A stretch of 64,000 nucleotides of DNA. Origin: Chlorocebus sabaeus. Taxonomy: Eukaryota > Chordata > Mammalia > Primates > Cercopithecidae. Below, piece by piece: positions 11,923 through 22,659 of this stretch (positions are counted from its first letter, which is position 1; the number at the start of each line of letters is the position of its first letter). Both the position numbers and the translations under genes were made by a program. The DNA is taken from positions 46,253,832 to 46,317,831 of the forward strand of contig NC_132930.1 in NCBI RefSeq assembly GCF_047675955.1, read 5' to 3'. The notes under the pieces were generated by a model that worked only from the letters and a program-made list of their open reading frames with translations, was not told the DNA's origin and did no database searches.

Positions 11923-12375
11923 CTAGGGGTGATGGTGAGTGGTGCCACTTCCACTTCCACCCCCTTGATTTCTGGACCCATGGATCCTGGCTATGGGAGA
12001 AACAGGACCATATACTGGATGCTGATGCAGCGCATACACGGCCTTCTGGAGAACTTTGCCCCAGCCCTGCAAAGTATTGTCACCTGGTTGGCATTGTAAT
12101 TGTGACTTCAAGAGGCCATTCCACCGTTCTATCAATCCAGCTGCTTCAGGACGATGGGGGACATGGTGAGACCAGTGAATTCCATGAGCATGAGCCCACT
12201 GCCATACTTCTTTAGCTGTCAAGTGAGTGTCTTTGTCAGAGGCAATGCTGTGTGGAATACCATGACGGTGGATAAGGCATTCCGTGAGTCCACAGAATGG
12301 CAGTCTTGGCAGAAGCATTGCGTGCAGGACAGGCAAACCCATATCAGGAATAAGTGTCTGTTCCAGTGAGGACAA
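11923..12375 (-). pseudogene. ERVL integrase remnant
   Basis: A 150-codon open stretch matches the retroviral integrase catalytic core: a conserved Asp near the start of the core motif, and the downstream block around PEAAGLIERWN where the catalytic Glu normally lies. It lacks an initiator and is cut off from the rest of pol by stops. Confidence 0.8.
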
Positions 12376-13189
12376 ACCTCTGCCCTTCCATGATGGAAGA
12401 GGTCCGATATCATCAACCTGCCACCAGGTTGATCACTTCAAAGAGTGGTGCCATATTGAGGGCTCAGTGTTAGTCTCTGCTGCTGGCAAATCGGGCACTC
12501 AGCAGTGGCTGTAAACAGGTCAGCCTTGGTGAGTGGAGGTCCATGTTGCTGAATCTCCATGCGTAACCTCCATTCCGGCCACCACGGCCACTTTGTTCAT
12601 GGGCCCATTGGCTGATGACAGGGGTGACTGGGGAAGGAGGCTGAGTGGTGTCCACGGAACAGGTCATCCTATCCACCCGATTATTAAAATCCTCTGCTGA
12701 GGTCACCCATTGGTAAGCACTCACATGGGATACAAATATCTTCACAATTTTTGACCACTCGGAGAGGTCCATCCACATACCTCTTCCCCAAATTTCTTTG
12801 TCACCAATTTTCCAATCATGCTTCTTCCAAGTCCCTGACCATCCAGCCAAACCGCTGTCTACAGCCCATGAATCAGTACATAATCACACATCTGGCCTTT
12901 TCTCCTTCCATGCCAAGTGCACAGCCAGGTGCACAGCTCGGAGTTCTGCCCACTGGGAAGATTTCCCTTCACCGCTGACCTTCAGGGACATCCTAGAAAG
13001 GGGCTGTAGTGCGGCAGCTGTCCACTTTTGGGTGGTGCCTGCATATTGTGCAGAACCATCTGTGACCCAGGTCCTGGTCTTCTCTTCCTCTGTCAAATGG
13101 TTGTTGCAGGCCCAAAAAGTGAGGGTCATGATCAACTCCGTATACCACTGGAGGCTAGATGAGTAAACAGCAAACTAGTCTCCTAAAAG

Positions 13190-13545
13190 CAGGTTGTTGG
13201 CAAACTGACAAACTGCATACACCGCTCAGAAGGAATGCTGAGGGCAGTCACGGCCGAGGCACAAGTGTTTCTTGTGATTAGGCAAATCTGAAGCCTGTTA
13301 GCAATCATGTGAACCTGTGATCAATGAAGCAGCTGACCAATCGTTACCTCCTGGTCTCTGCTCTTTCTACTCAATAAATATGAAGGGCTCTAGAAGTTCA
13401 CCGTGGCTGCCCTTGCTCTCTAGAAGCTGGGTGCCCTCTTCTTCCCCCAGCCCCTTCCTTTAAAATAGTTTCTTTTGTTTCTTGTTTTCATTTCTACGTT
13501 CATCCTCCTTCGTTCAGTCCTGTAGTAACTGTGGCAAACCGTGGC
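13190..13545 (+). mobile_element. LTR-like element inserted in ERVL pol (opposite strand)
   Basis: The ERVL pol reading stops at about 13140 and resumes at about 13640. Between them lies about 355 bp unlike pol, with a CTCAATAAATATG poly(A)-signal block at 13370-13382 followed by a pyrimidine-rich stretch and CCTGTAGTAACTGTGGCA. This is the layout of a retroviral LTR in plus orientation. The exact ends, target duplication and family are not resolved. Confidence 0.5.
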
Positions 13546-13643
13546 AAATGATCATAGGGAACTCCTCATGAGGCCATTGGTGCAGGCTGGGGGAGAGGAG
13601 GCAGATGGCAGGAATGGAGACCATGGGCATTTGAGCTACTTCC

Positions 13644-14009
13644 TCATGTAGAACTTACTTGTGCCCTCAGGACCTGCTGGAGCCCGAACATGTATACACA
13701 CCACTTCCATGTGATGATGGAATGCCGCTGTGCATGACCCACTTTATGGCTAGATGGGTCAGAAAGCACCCAGTCCACGATGGGCAGTTCAGGCCGCATG
13801 GTGACTTGATGACCCATAGTCAAACGTTCAGTTTCCACCAAAGCCCAGTAACAGGCCAAGAGCTGTCTCTCAAAAGGAGAATAGATATCTGCAGAAGATG
13901 ACAGGACTTTGCCCCCAAATCCTAGAAGCCTCTGCTGTGATTCACCTATGGGGGCCTGCCAGAGACTCCAAACAGCATCCCTATCTGCCACTGACACCTC
14001 AAGCATCAT
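13644..14009 (-). pseudogene. ERVL RNase H / tether remnant
   Basis: The open stretch matches the region between reverse transcriptase and RNase H of ERVL pol (ASP-SADxYSPFERQLLACYWAL-type block). It ends where another LTR-like element has inserted at 13190-13545. Further RNase H sequence resumes below 13135. Confidence 0.7.
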
Positions 14010-14117
14010 TGGATCTGCTGGGTCCTATGACCCACGTGGCAGAGCGGCTTGCACAGCAGCCTGGACCTGTTGCAGAGCCTTCTCCTGTTCTGGACCGCAC
14101 CCAAAACTGGCAGCCTT

Positions 14118-15092
14118 TCAGATCACTTGATAAATGTGCCAGAGTAACACACCCAAATGAGGAATGTGTTGCCTCCAAAATCCAAATAGGCCCACTAGGC
14201 ATTGTGCCTCTTTCTTGGTTGTAAGAGGGTCCAAATGCAGTAACTTATCCTTCACCTTAGGAATATCTCGACAGGCCCCAAACCACTGGACCCCTAGAAA
14301 TTTCACTGAGGTAGAAGCTCCCTGAATTTTAGTCAGATTCATTTCCCATCCTCTGACACACAAATGTCTCACCAGTAAGTCCAGTGTGTTTGCTACTTCT
14401 TGCTCACTTAATCCAATCACCATAATGTCATCAACCTAAGGGACCAGTGTGATATCTTGTGGAAGCGAAAAGTGATCAAGGTCTCTCTGAATAAGACTAT
14501 GACATAAAGCCGGAGAGCTGATATGCCCCTGAGGTAGGACATTAAAGGTATATTGTTGGCCTTGCCAGTTGAAAGCAAATTGCTCCTGGTGGGCCTTATG
14601 GACAGGAATGGAGAAAAAGGCATTTGCCAAGTCATTGGCTGCAAACCAGGTACCAGGAGATGAGTTAATTTGCTCAAGCAATGAAACCACATCTGGTACA
14701 GCAGCTGCAGTTGGAGTCACCACTTGCTTAAGCTTACAATAATCCACTGTCATTTTACAAGATGCATCTGTCTTCTGCACAGGCTGAATGGGAGAGTTGA
14801 ATAGGAATGTGGTGGGAATCACCACCCCTGAGTCTTTCAAGTCCTTGACGGTGGCACTAATCTCCACAATCCCTCCAAGGATGCAATATTGTTTTTGATT
14901 TACTACTTTTCTAGGTAGACGCAGCTCTAATGGCTTCCATTTGGCCTTCTCCACTATCATAGCCCTCACTCTACCAGTCAGAGAGCCAGTGTAGGGGCTC
15001 TGCCAGCTGCTAAGTATGTCTGTGCCAATTCTGCATTCTGGCACTGGGAAAATGACCACAGGATGAGTCCGGGGACCCACTGGACCCACCAT
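14118..15092 (-). pseudogene. ERVL reverse transcriptase remnant
   Basis: Two open stretches, 15092-14436 and 14423-14118, together cover most of a reverse transcriptase. The first carries the LPQG block and the substrate-binding region. The tyrosine codon of the catalytic Y-V-D-D box is a TAG stop at 14438-14436, directly before the VDD codons, so the enzyme is broken at its active site as well as by later stops. Translated families of this type are retroviral pol; class III is inferred from the LTR and primer-binding site. Confidence 0.85.
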
Positions 15093-15308
15093 AAGTCAGA
15101 CCTGAGCTAAAACTCCATTAATTACGTGACCTCCATAAGGACCTACTTAACTGGAAGACCACAATGACATTTTGGGTCCCCTGGAATCAATGTCATCTTA
15201 GAGCCAGTGTCCAGTAGTCCCCAAAATGTCTGATCATTTCCCTTTCCCCAACACAGTTACCCTGGTATAAGGCTGGAGGTCTCCTTGGGGAGAAAGATTA
15301 ACTGCATA

Positions 15309-15635
15309 GGCAGGCGTGGTGGCTCACACCTGTAATTCCAGCACTTTGGGAGGCCGAGGCAGGCAGATCACGAGGTCAGGAGATCAAGACCATGCAGACT
15401 AACATGGTGAAAACCCATCTCTACTAAAAATATTAAAAATTAGCCAGGAGTGGTGGCGGGCGCCTGTAGTCCCAGCTACTTGGGAGGTTGAGACAGGAGA
15501 ATGGCACGAACCTGAGAGGCAGAGCTTGCAGTAAGCCCAGATTGCACCACTGCACTCCAGCCTGGGGGCCAGAGCAAGACTCAGTCTCAAAAAAGAAAGA
15601 AAGAAAGAAAGAAAGGAAGAAAGAAAGAAAGAAAG
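15309..15635 (+). mobile_element. Alu inserted in ERVL pro region
   Basis: This is a full-length plus-strand Alu (GGCGTGGTGGCTCACACCTG start, GGGAGGCCGAGGC, right arm CACTGCACTCCAGCCTGGG) with a GAAA-repeat tail. A 16-bp target duplication, AAAGATTAACTGCATA at 15293-15308 and AAAGATTAACAGCATA after the tail, shows that it landed in the ERVL. Confidence 0.95.
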
Positions 15636-16499
15636 ATTAACAGCATAAATAGCTGGTAGTGTAGTGGAGTCCTTCCTCAAGGGGACCCAGCCTCCCCTTC
15701 ATTCAAGGGGTTCTGGGTTTGTAAACTGTCTCAAGTTTGGAAATTGATTGAGGTGCTGTGATTCTCTGTTTTTATAATTCATATTAGTCTTTTGTCCATT
15801 CAACCTAGAAGTTTTCTGCTTACATACATTAAGTAGGATTGCAGTAGGTTTCCTATCAATTTCACTTTTTAGGAACACTGTGATTAATTAGCCAATGCCA
15901 GAGCTCTACATGAGTCAGACTATTCTGATTGCCACTTTGCCTCTGCTGTCCATTATGGTAGCTATGCCCACCTTGCCTTTGATGGTTGAGTGCTGCCACT
16001 TGGCCCCTGCCACCTCAGGATCCAGTTATTCCCATCATATTTAAATTTTGTAGTTGAGTGACTGCGGTTCACACCCTTAGATCTGACACACAGAGAAGAG
16101 CAATTACAGGGTCCTTCAAAGATGCAGGTGCTGCCCTCAAAAATCTATTTCACAAGACATTGGTCAAGGGTATATCTTCTGGACACTCCCAGCTGGGATA
16201 AGTAGGTCTAAAGTGACTAATCCACTCCACCATCCCAGTCTCCCTAAGCTTTTGGATTCCCCTCCTCTACATTAAGCCAAGGGAGATCAGGCAGTTCGAG
16301 CTCGCTCACAGTGGGCCATCTTTTAATCCATATTTCAGTCAACAAAGCAAATAAACTATTAGAACCTTTTTTAACTCCTGAGCTGTGACATTAAATGCAC
16401 AGTCCCTACTTAGTGGGCCCAAATCAATAAATCCAGCCTGATCCAACTCTATGTTCCTTCCAACATTATCCCACACCCTTAATATCCATTCCCATGCCG

Positions 16500-17396
16500 G
16501 TTCTCCAGATTTCTGTTTATATCAGTTAGAGAACTCAAATGGTTCTTTTCGAGTGTAGCACACCTCTTCGTGGGTCACACTCTCAACCTCACCTCTAGAG
16601 GCCCACCAGGACTTTAGTCTAGTTATAGGTCTAGAAGCAAACAGGGATGTTGGGGGTGGTCCCTCAGGAGAATCAACATTATCTTGCCTGGCAACTGCCT
16701 CAGGGGTGGCCATCACTGTTGCCTCAGGTAGCACAGGGTTTATCTCCTCAGACCCATGTGGAAAGACTGATGGCAGCATGGGTCAGGGAGGAAATGTCAC
16801 TACTGGGGATGGGGAAGCTCTTTCTTCTAGTAAATAAAGGTTCATCAGTGTTTACAAATTCAGCATCCCCAGCTTCATCAGGATCCTCCCATACGTCCCC
16901 ATTCCAAGTTGCAGGGTCCCATTCTTCTCCAATCAATGCACTCACTCTAACAGTGGATACCTGGCGAGGCTGTGCACATACCTTTCATTGCAGGTCAGTC
17001 ACTCGCATGGTAAGAGCTTGTGTCTGTTTTTCCATGATTTCAGCTCTTTCTCTACAGGAGAAAAGACTCTCACTGAGGGCAATCTTAGAAGATTTGAGGC
17101 TCGGTCTCTGCTTCTGAAGCTGGGAGTTAGAATCTCTGAGTTCATCATTTGCTTTCATCACTTTGTCCACTGAACTTTAGGAGCAACCAACCAGCTTCAT
17201 TATCTTCCTTGGTTCTCCACATATGGTCAAAGGTATTATGTATAGAGTCACTAAACTCCTTGCCTCTCACGACCAATGAATCAGGAGTGTCAAATGCATT
17301 TTTTTTGCATAATTCTCTAAACAGTTCATGCCAAGGACTGTCAGCATTCTCCATACCATTAGAAGTAGAGTCCTTAGCATTTTGGGGTCTACTCAT
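16500..17396 (-). pseudogene. ERVL gag-like remnant
   Basis: Overlapping short ORFs (17396-17145, 17170-16985, 16945-16748, 16779-16522) in different frames read as one decayed gag-like gene, with a coiled-coil-like Gln/Ser/Leu-rich stretch near 17110-17000. Frameshifts separate the pieces. Confidence 0.65.
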
Positions 17397-17465
17397 ATTA
17401 AGCAGGCAACTCTAGAAACCCCAAAACCAACAAAAGAACTCTATCCTTAATATTCTGTTCCTCTA

Positions 17466-17483
17466 GAACCACTCCTGGTACCA
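17466..17483 (-). other. Retroviral primer-binding site (tRNA-Leu type)
   Basis: Five bases inside the LTR end (minus strand) lies TGGTACCAGGAGTGGTTC, complementary to a leucine tRNA 3' end as expected for HERV-L/ERVL elements. It fixes the orientation of the provirus. Confidence 0.75.
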
Positions 17484-17488
17484 AAATC

Positions 17489-18082
17489 TGTATTAGGGTT
17501 CTCTAGAGGGACAGAACTAATTGGATAGATATACATATATAAAGGGGAATTTATTAAATATTAACTCACAGGACTACGAGGTCTCACAATAGGTCATCTG
17601 CAAGCTGAGGAGCAAAGAGAGCCAGTCCGAGTCCCAAACTGAAGAACTTGGAGTCCTATGTTCAAGCGCAGGAAGCATCCAGCACAGGAGAAAGATGTAG
17701 GCTGGGAGGCTAGGCCAGTCTAGTCTTCTCATGTTTTTGTGCCTGCTTATATTCTAGCCACGCTGGCAGCTGATTAGATGGTGCCCACCCAGATTAAGAG
17801 TGTGTCTGCCTTCCCCAGCCCACTGGCTCAAATGTTAATCTCTTTTGGCAGCATCCCCACAGACACACCCAGGATCAATACTTTGCATCCTTCAATCCAA
17901 TCGAGTTGACACTCAGTACTAAACATCAGAGTGGACCTTCCTAAAAGTGCATCTTCCTCTCCCAGTCCACTGATTCAACTGTTAATCTCTTCTGGCAACA
18001 CCCAGAAACACCCAGATACACTCAGAAACAATAATTTACATCCTTCAACCCAGTCAAGTTGACACTTAATATTAACCATCAC
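17489..18082 (-). mobile_element. ERVL 5' LTR (MLT2-like) with a repeated outer edge
   Basis: On the minus strand it begins TGTGATGGTTAATATTAAGT and ends TCCCTCTAGAGAACCCTAAT then ACA, the borders of MLT2-type ERVL LTRs. The outer part is present twice: 17963-18082 and about 17825-17930 are diverged copies of the same block (GGCAACACC...CATCCTTCAA.CC...GTTGACACT). This makes the LTR longer than a simple copy. Confidence 0.85.
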
Positions 18083-18795
18083 AACTAGGAACAATGTCAT
18101 GTCAATGAATATAAAAAAATTAGACAGATGAATTCTTTTCTTTTTCTATGAGACAGAGTCTTGCTCTGTTGCCCAGGCTGGAGTGCAGTGGCAGGATCTC
18201 AGCTCACTGCAACCTTCACCTCCCAGGTTCAGGTGATTCTCCTGCCTCAGCCTCCCAGGTAGCTGGGATTACAGACACCTGCCACCATGCCCGGCTAATT
18301 TTTGTATTTTTAGTAGAGATGGGGTTTCACCATGTTGGCCAGGCTGGTCTCAAACTCCTAACCTTATAATCCACCTGCCTCGGCCTCCCAAAGTGCTGGG
18401 ATTACAGGCATGAGCCCTCACACTCGGCTGATAGATAAATTTATAAAAGTATAACCTCCTGTCACTGGCTCAAGAAGAAATAAAACTAGTCCCATAACTA
18501 TTAAAGATATTGAATCAGTAGTTAAATATAATCCTGTAAAGAGAACACCAAGACAGGTAATTTTATGGGTGAATTCCATTTAACTTTCAAAGGATAGATC
18601 CTTCCAACTATATACAGAATTTTCCAGTGAATATTGATAAAAGAAGAACTTATTTTATAAGGCTGGGATAGCCTTGATAACAGTCATTCAGAGAATATAG
18701 GAAAGGAAAATTACAGGCCAATCTCATAAACATACATGCAAAATCCTAAATAAAACATAAATTTAAAAAAGTTTTTAAAAACCAATACAGCACGT
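18083..18795 (+). mobile_element. Old L1 ORF2 fragment (split by an Alu)
   Basis: After the LTR, and again after the Alu, the sequence reads as decayed L1 ORF2: TTATTTTATAAGGCTGGGAT at 18650-18670, then GGAAAATTACAGGCCAATCTC and GCAAAATCCTAAATAAAAC. Stops are frequent. Confidence 0.75.
18133..18429 (-). mobile_element. Alu (minus strand)
   Basis: This is a complete inverted Alu: pyrimidine tail TTCTTTTCTTTTTC, GAGACAGAGTCTTGCTCTGT, TTTTTGTATTTTTAGTAGAG and final GCCTCCCAAAGTGCTGGGAT. It splits the L1 fragment. Confidence 0.95.
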
Positions 18796-19044
18796 ATCAG
18801 TCAGGGTACCAATAGGGGGGTATACATGGTGGAACAGTTCAAGAAGGGTTTTTATATACAAAGCTGTGGTCAAAACGTGGACAATCACAGTCAGAAACTT
18901 GGGAGCCTGGGCTTGGTTAAGGTGGAGGGGCCACACCAGTTCCAGAATCCTGGCAATGGCGGGAGTGGACCCAGGAGCCTCAGAAGGAGAAAGTCATTTA
19001 CATCTTCAGAGCAGCGCTGACCTTCAGTCCCAGGGTGCAGCCAA
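18796..19044. other. Intergenic stretch without recognised gene
   Basis: It is about 250 bp between the L1 fragment and the MLT1-like element. ATCAGTCAGGGTACCAATAG near 18796 resembles the edge of an LTR but no family is clear. Confidence 0.35.
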
Positions 19045-20032
19045 CCTGAGGGTATTTGTTTGCTACGGGGACCATAATAAACTACCACAGATTGGGAGCC
19101 TTCGACAAGAGAAGCTTATCACCTCGCAGTTCTGGAAGCCAGAAGTCCAAAACGCAGGTGGCAGTAGGCTTGGCTCCCTTGGAGGCCGGAAGGGAACACC
19201 TGCTCCAAGCCTCTGGCCCTGGTGTATGGACGGCCATCTTCTCCCGGGGACTCTCCCATCGCCTTCCCGCTGTACACGTCTGTGTCCTGTAAAAAGAAGC
19301 CATTCAAAACCAAAGCTGTTGGAACTTTAAATTATTTTGCGTTTTCAAGGAACATGATTATAGGACCTGAGTTGCATATGACAGGCAGCTGTAGCTTAGG
19401 CAGCTGTAACCTTTGTTCCTCTGATTTATAGATTAGCCTTTTCTTTACCTACATGGTTTTGTAAAATGTTATAAATGACTACAGGACACCAGGGAAGACC
19501 CCTTCCCTCTTCATGTTGATCTTCACTGTTCACTGTAGATTTGCTCCCTTCTGACTTCTCTTACACAGAGACCTCACTGGCCACCGCCTGGTCTAAGACA
19601 GAACGTTTAATATACCCTTTCACATTGGAAAAGGAAAAGAAGCTGTGATTATTCAAATTGCTGTGACTCATAAACCAGCCTTGCATGGGAAACACTGTAA
19701 CCCTGTTACATTTGTTTCTTTTCTGCCTATATAAGCAAGACCTTAACTTTTTGGCTTTGGGGCACTGGCCGTAATCCTCTGGAGTCTGTGTGTCCCGAGT
19801 GGCTATTTTCAGCTTCGTGCCTGCATATGCTCTTTTAAACTGGATTCTGACCCTTTCGATTATTTTGGGTGGACAGTCCAAATTTCCTCCTCTTATTAGG
19901 ACACCAGTCATGTTGAGTTAGTGCCCATCCTAATGACCTAATTTGAACTTGACTTCTTTTTTAAACATTCTATCTCCAAATACAGTCCCATGCTGGGCTA
20001 CTAGGGGTTAGGACTTCAACATCTGAATTAAT
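19045..20032 (-). mobile_element. MLT1-like LTR, split by a solo LTR
   Basis: The left part (19045-19283: ATAATAAACTACCACAGATTG, TCTGGAAGCCAGAAGTCCAA) and the right part (19880-20030: TTATTAGGACACCAGTCATG, GGGGTTAGGACTTCAACATC) are two halves of one old MaLR-type element in minus orientation, separated by the insertion at 19288-19875. Confidence 0.65.
19288..19875 (+). mobile_element. Solo LTR with 4-bp target duplication
   Basis: The 588-bp element starts TGTAAAAAGAAGCC, ends TTTTGGGTGGACA, and is bounded on both sides by GTCC (19284-19287 and 19876-19879). Removing it rejoins the host repeat into its expected order. A CTATATAAGC box at 19726-19735 suggests plus orientation. Four-base duplications are typical of class I (ERV1, gammaretrovirus-like) elements. 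The family is not named. Confidence 0.75.
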
Positions 20033-20035
20033 TAA

Positions 20036-20299
20036 TTTATTTATTAAACAGGATCCTGCTCTGTACCCAGGCTGGAGTGCAGTGGCGTGATCACGGCTCA
20101 CAGCAACCTCCACCTCCGGTGCTCAGGTGATCCGTCCCCTTCAGCCTCCTGAGTAGCTGAGACTACAGGTGCGTGCCACCATGCCTGGCGAATTTTTTTG
20201 TAGAGACTGGGTTTTGTCACGTTGCCCAGGCTGGTCTTGAATTCCTACCTGGGCCTCCCAAAGTGCTGGGATGACAGGTGTGAGCCACTGTGCCCAGCC
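20036..20299 (-). mobile_element. Old Alu (AluJ-like), minus strand
   Basis: This is an inverted, diverged Alu: CCAGGCTGGAGTGCAGTGGC, CCTCCTGAGTAGCTGAGACT, ending GTGAGCCACTGTGCCCAGCC. Confidence 0.9.
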
Positions 20300-20611
20300 A
20301 TCAAATGAATTTTAGGACATAATTCCACCTGAAACACTGAGGTGACCCCAAAGAAAGGGAGCCAGGAAAATACATGCCTAGTCTCTCTCCCCTGCCCCGA
20401 TCTCCTGCTGAAGCTCCCAATAGCCCAACAAGAAACAACAGAATGCACAGCCCACTGCAGACCACAGAGGTCAGCCTCACCAGGCAGAGCACAAGGGGAA
20501 CAAGCAGGGCACAAGTGGGAGGGGCAAAGGGAAGACCCCAGCTCGCACTCCAGCTCAATACCATTCACTCCAGGAATGAAAGGCCAACCTGAGTTAGAAA
20601 ATCTATCATGT

Positions 20612-20900
20612 GCCAGGCGCAGTGGCTCACGCCTGTAATCACAGCACTTTGGGAGGCCGAGTCGGGTGGATCATTTAAAGTTAGGAGTTCAAGACCAGTC
20701 TGGGCAACATGGTGAAACCCCATCTCTACTAAAAATACAAAAATTAGCTGGGCGTGGTAGCAGGTGCCTATAATCCCAGCTACTCGGAAGGATGAGGCAG
20801 AAGAATTGCTTGAGCCTAGGAGGCAGAGATTGCTGTGAGCCGAGATCACGCCACTACACTCCAGGCTGGGTGACAGAGTGAGACCCTATCAAAAAAAACA
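20612..20900 (+). mobile_element. Alu (plus strand)
   Basis: It runs from GCCAGGCGCAGTGGCTCACG to CACTCCAGGCTGGGTGACAG and GTGAGACCCTATC. Its A-rich tail leads straight into the large purine tract, which probably grew from the tail. Confidence 0.95.
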
Positions 20901-20988
20901 AGAGGAAAGAAAGAAAGAAAGAGAGAGAGAGAGAAAGGAAAGAAGAAAGAAAAGAAAGAGAGAGAGAGAGAAAGAAAGAAAGAAAGAA

Positions 20989-21072
<84 letters not shown>

Positions 21073-21328
21073 AAAAAGGGAGCGAGGGAGGGAAGGAAGG
21101 AGTGGGGGAGGGAGGGAGGAAGGAAGGAAGGAAGGAAGGGAGGAAGGAAGGAAGGAGTGGGGGGTAGGGAGGGAGGAAGGAAGGAAGGAAGGAGTGGGGG
21201 AGGGAGGGAGGAAGGAAGGAGTGGGGGAGGGAGGAAGGAAGGAAGGTAGGAAGGAAGGAAGGAAGGAGTGGCAGAGGGAAGGAGGGAGGGAGGGAGGAAG
21301 GAAGGAAGGAAGAAAAGAAGGAAGGAAA
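20894..21328 (+). repeat. Polypurine tract, GAAA then GGAA/GGGA repeats
   Basis: The strand is almost free of pyrimidines for about 430 bp: GAAA-rich in 20905-21074, then GGAAGGAAGG and GGGAGGGAGG blocks with GAGTGGGG spacers to 21328. It begins at an Alu tail. Polypurine mirror repeats of this kind can form triplex (H) DNA and are highly length-variable. Confidence 0.95.
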
Positions 21329-22580
21329 CCTATCACGGAAGCCATCATGTTAGTGGAGCCAAAGAGAAAATGTGGACATTTATCTCAACAGAGGCCAAAG
21401 AATCATGGGAAAACGCTCGCCGCTCACAGGTGAAGGATCAGGGATGGCTCACATCGGATGTGGGTGAGGTGGGGCTGAAGCCATGCAGTTCACAGCCCAA
21501 GAACCGGCTGATGGAGGCCTCCACTCTCAGGAGGAGGAGCGGCTCCACTCTCAGGATCCTGGGGCACGGGCACCAGCCTCAGTCCCCCAGCCGCTGTCCA
21601 GGCTGCCACCAACACTGTGGCCGGGACAGGGGTCTTCAGTGGCGGGTTCGCTCCATGAGCTCGAAGGCTCCGAGGCCCACGCAGGGCAGCAGGGGCCGTG
21701 GGGAGAAGGGCCTGGCTGTGTCTCTCTTCCCTCTTTGCTCAGAACCTGGCTTTCATTGGGGCAATAACTGTGTAGCCCGGATGCCCCGTTTCCTGCCCTC
21801 CCAGCCTCCTGTGCAGCCCAGGGCGGTGCCAGTCTGCTGGGGAAGGGGCGCCTGACAAAAGGGAGCAGCTGTAACGCAAACCACAGCCTCCCTGAGACCA
21901 GGACTCCAGGAAGGAGGTGGGGTCCAGGAGAGAAGGTCCTGGGGGCTTCGGAGCAGGGAGGAGACCTGCCCCCGACCCACCACACTCCTGCCCTCTCTGC
22001 CCTCTGGCCTCACCTCCTTCTGTCTCCTGTCCTCCCTGGCTGGAGGGAGGGTGCGGCCTCTGCCAGCCCAGCGGTGACTCTAACTGGGCCCCATCTGGCA
22101 CGTCGGCCCCTCCCTCCCTCAGCCCCCTCAGAGGCAGCCTGCAGCCTCCTCCCCGGGAAGTGCAGCAGAGGCTCGGCCAGGCGGGCTGCCATCTGGAAGG
22201 CCAGTGGGGCCTGCGGGTGTTCCCGTGGGGCCTCTCTCCTTCAGGTTTCAATACTCCGTGCACCACATGGATCAGACCCCTCCATGGCCTGGGGGCCTGG
22301 ACTTGGTTTCCGCTTCCTGCCCTGGGACAACCTGGGTGCTGAGCCCCAGCCTGGGGCTGGCCTGGGAGAGGGCTGGACTCTGCCGGGGCCTGGAGAAGCC
22401 CAGACCTGATCCTCTGACAACTCTCTGGGCTGTGGGGCCAGATCCCCCTGTGGGGCCACAGGCTCCATCTCCACTGAGGTCTGCGTGGGCTCCAGGACAG
22501 CAGCCTGAGGTCTGCCGAATAGACCTGGGCCCCAGTCATGGCCTGGAGGGGAAGGTGGGTCCGCAGGCAGGGGCCAGGCA
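21329..22580. other. HGFAC 3' flank
   Basis: This is unique GC-rich sequence between the purine tract and the HGFAC poly(A) region, with no repeat or gene recognised. Long overlapping ORFs on both strands show no family resemblance. Confidence 0.5.
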
Positions 22581-22606
22581 GCATGGGCTGGGTTCTTGGA
22601 AATATC

Positions 22607-22612
22607 TTTATT
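22607..22612 (-). terminator. HGFAC: HGFAC poly(A) signal
   Basis: AATAAA on the minus strand lies 48 nt after the HGFAC stop codon, so the 3' UTR is very short. Cleavage is expected 10-30 nt further on, near 22580-22597. Confidence 0.85.
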
Positions 22613-22659
22613 GTCAGCAAGGCAGGGAACGGTGGGAACCAGGGTGCCCCGCTGGAGGG

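Larger units (their letters stand above)
11490..17488 (-). mobile_element. ERVL-type endogenous retrovirus, internal region, degenerate
   Basis: Read on the minus strand this is an old class III (ERVL) provirus with no env seen: primer-binding site (17466-17483), gag-like region (about 17396-16500), a pro region interrupted by an Alu, reverse transcriptase (15092-14118), RNase H (about 14009-12884) and integrase (about 12375-11923). Frameshifts, stops and insertions break every gene. A 5' LTR is present at 17489-18082 but no matching 3' LTR is found at the left, so the copy is truncated. It cannot encode functional proteins. Confidence 0.88.

Noticed and set aside
11923..17396. Possible co-opted retroviral gene
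   Set aside because: All ERVL frames are broken by stops, shifts and insertions, including a stop at the polymerase active site; no long intact frame remains.
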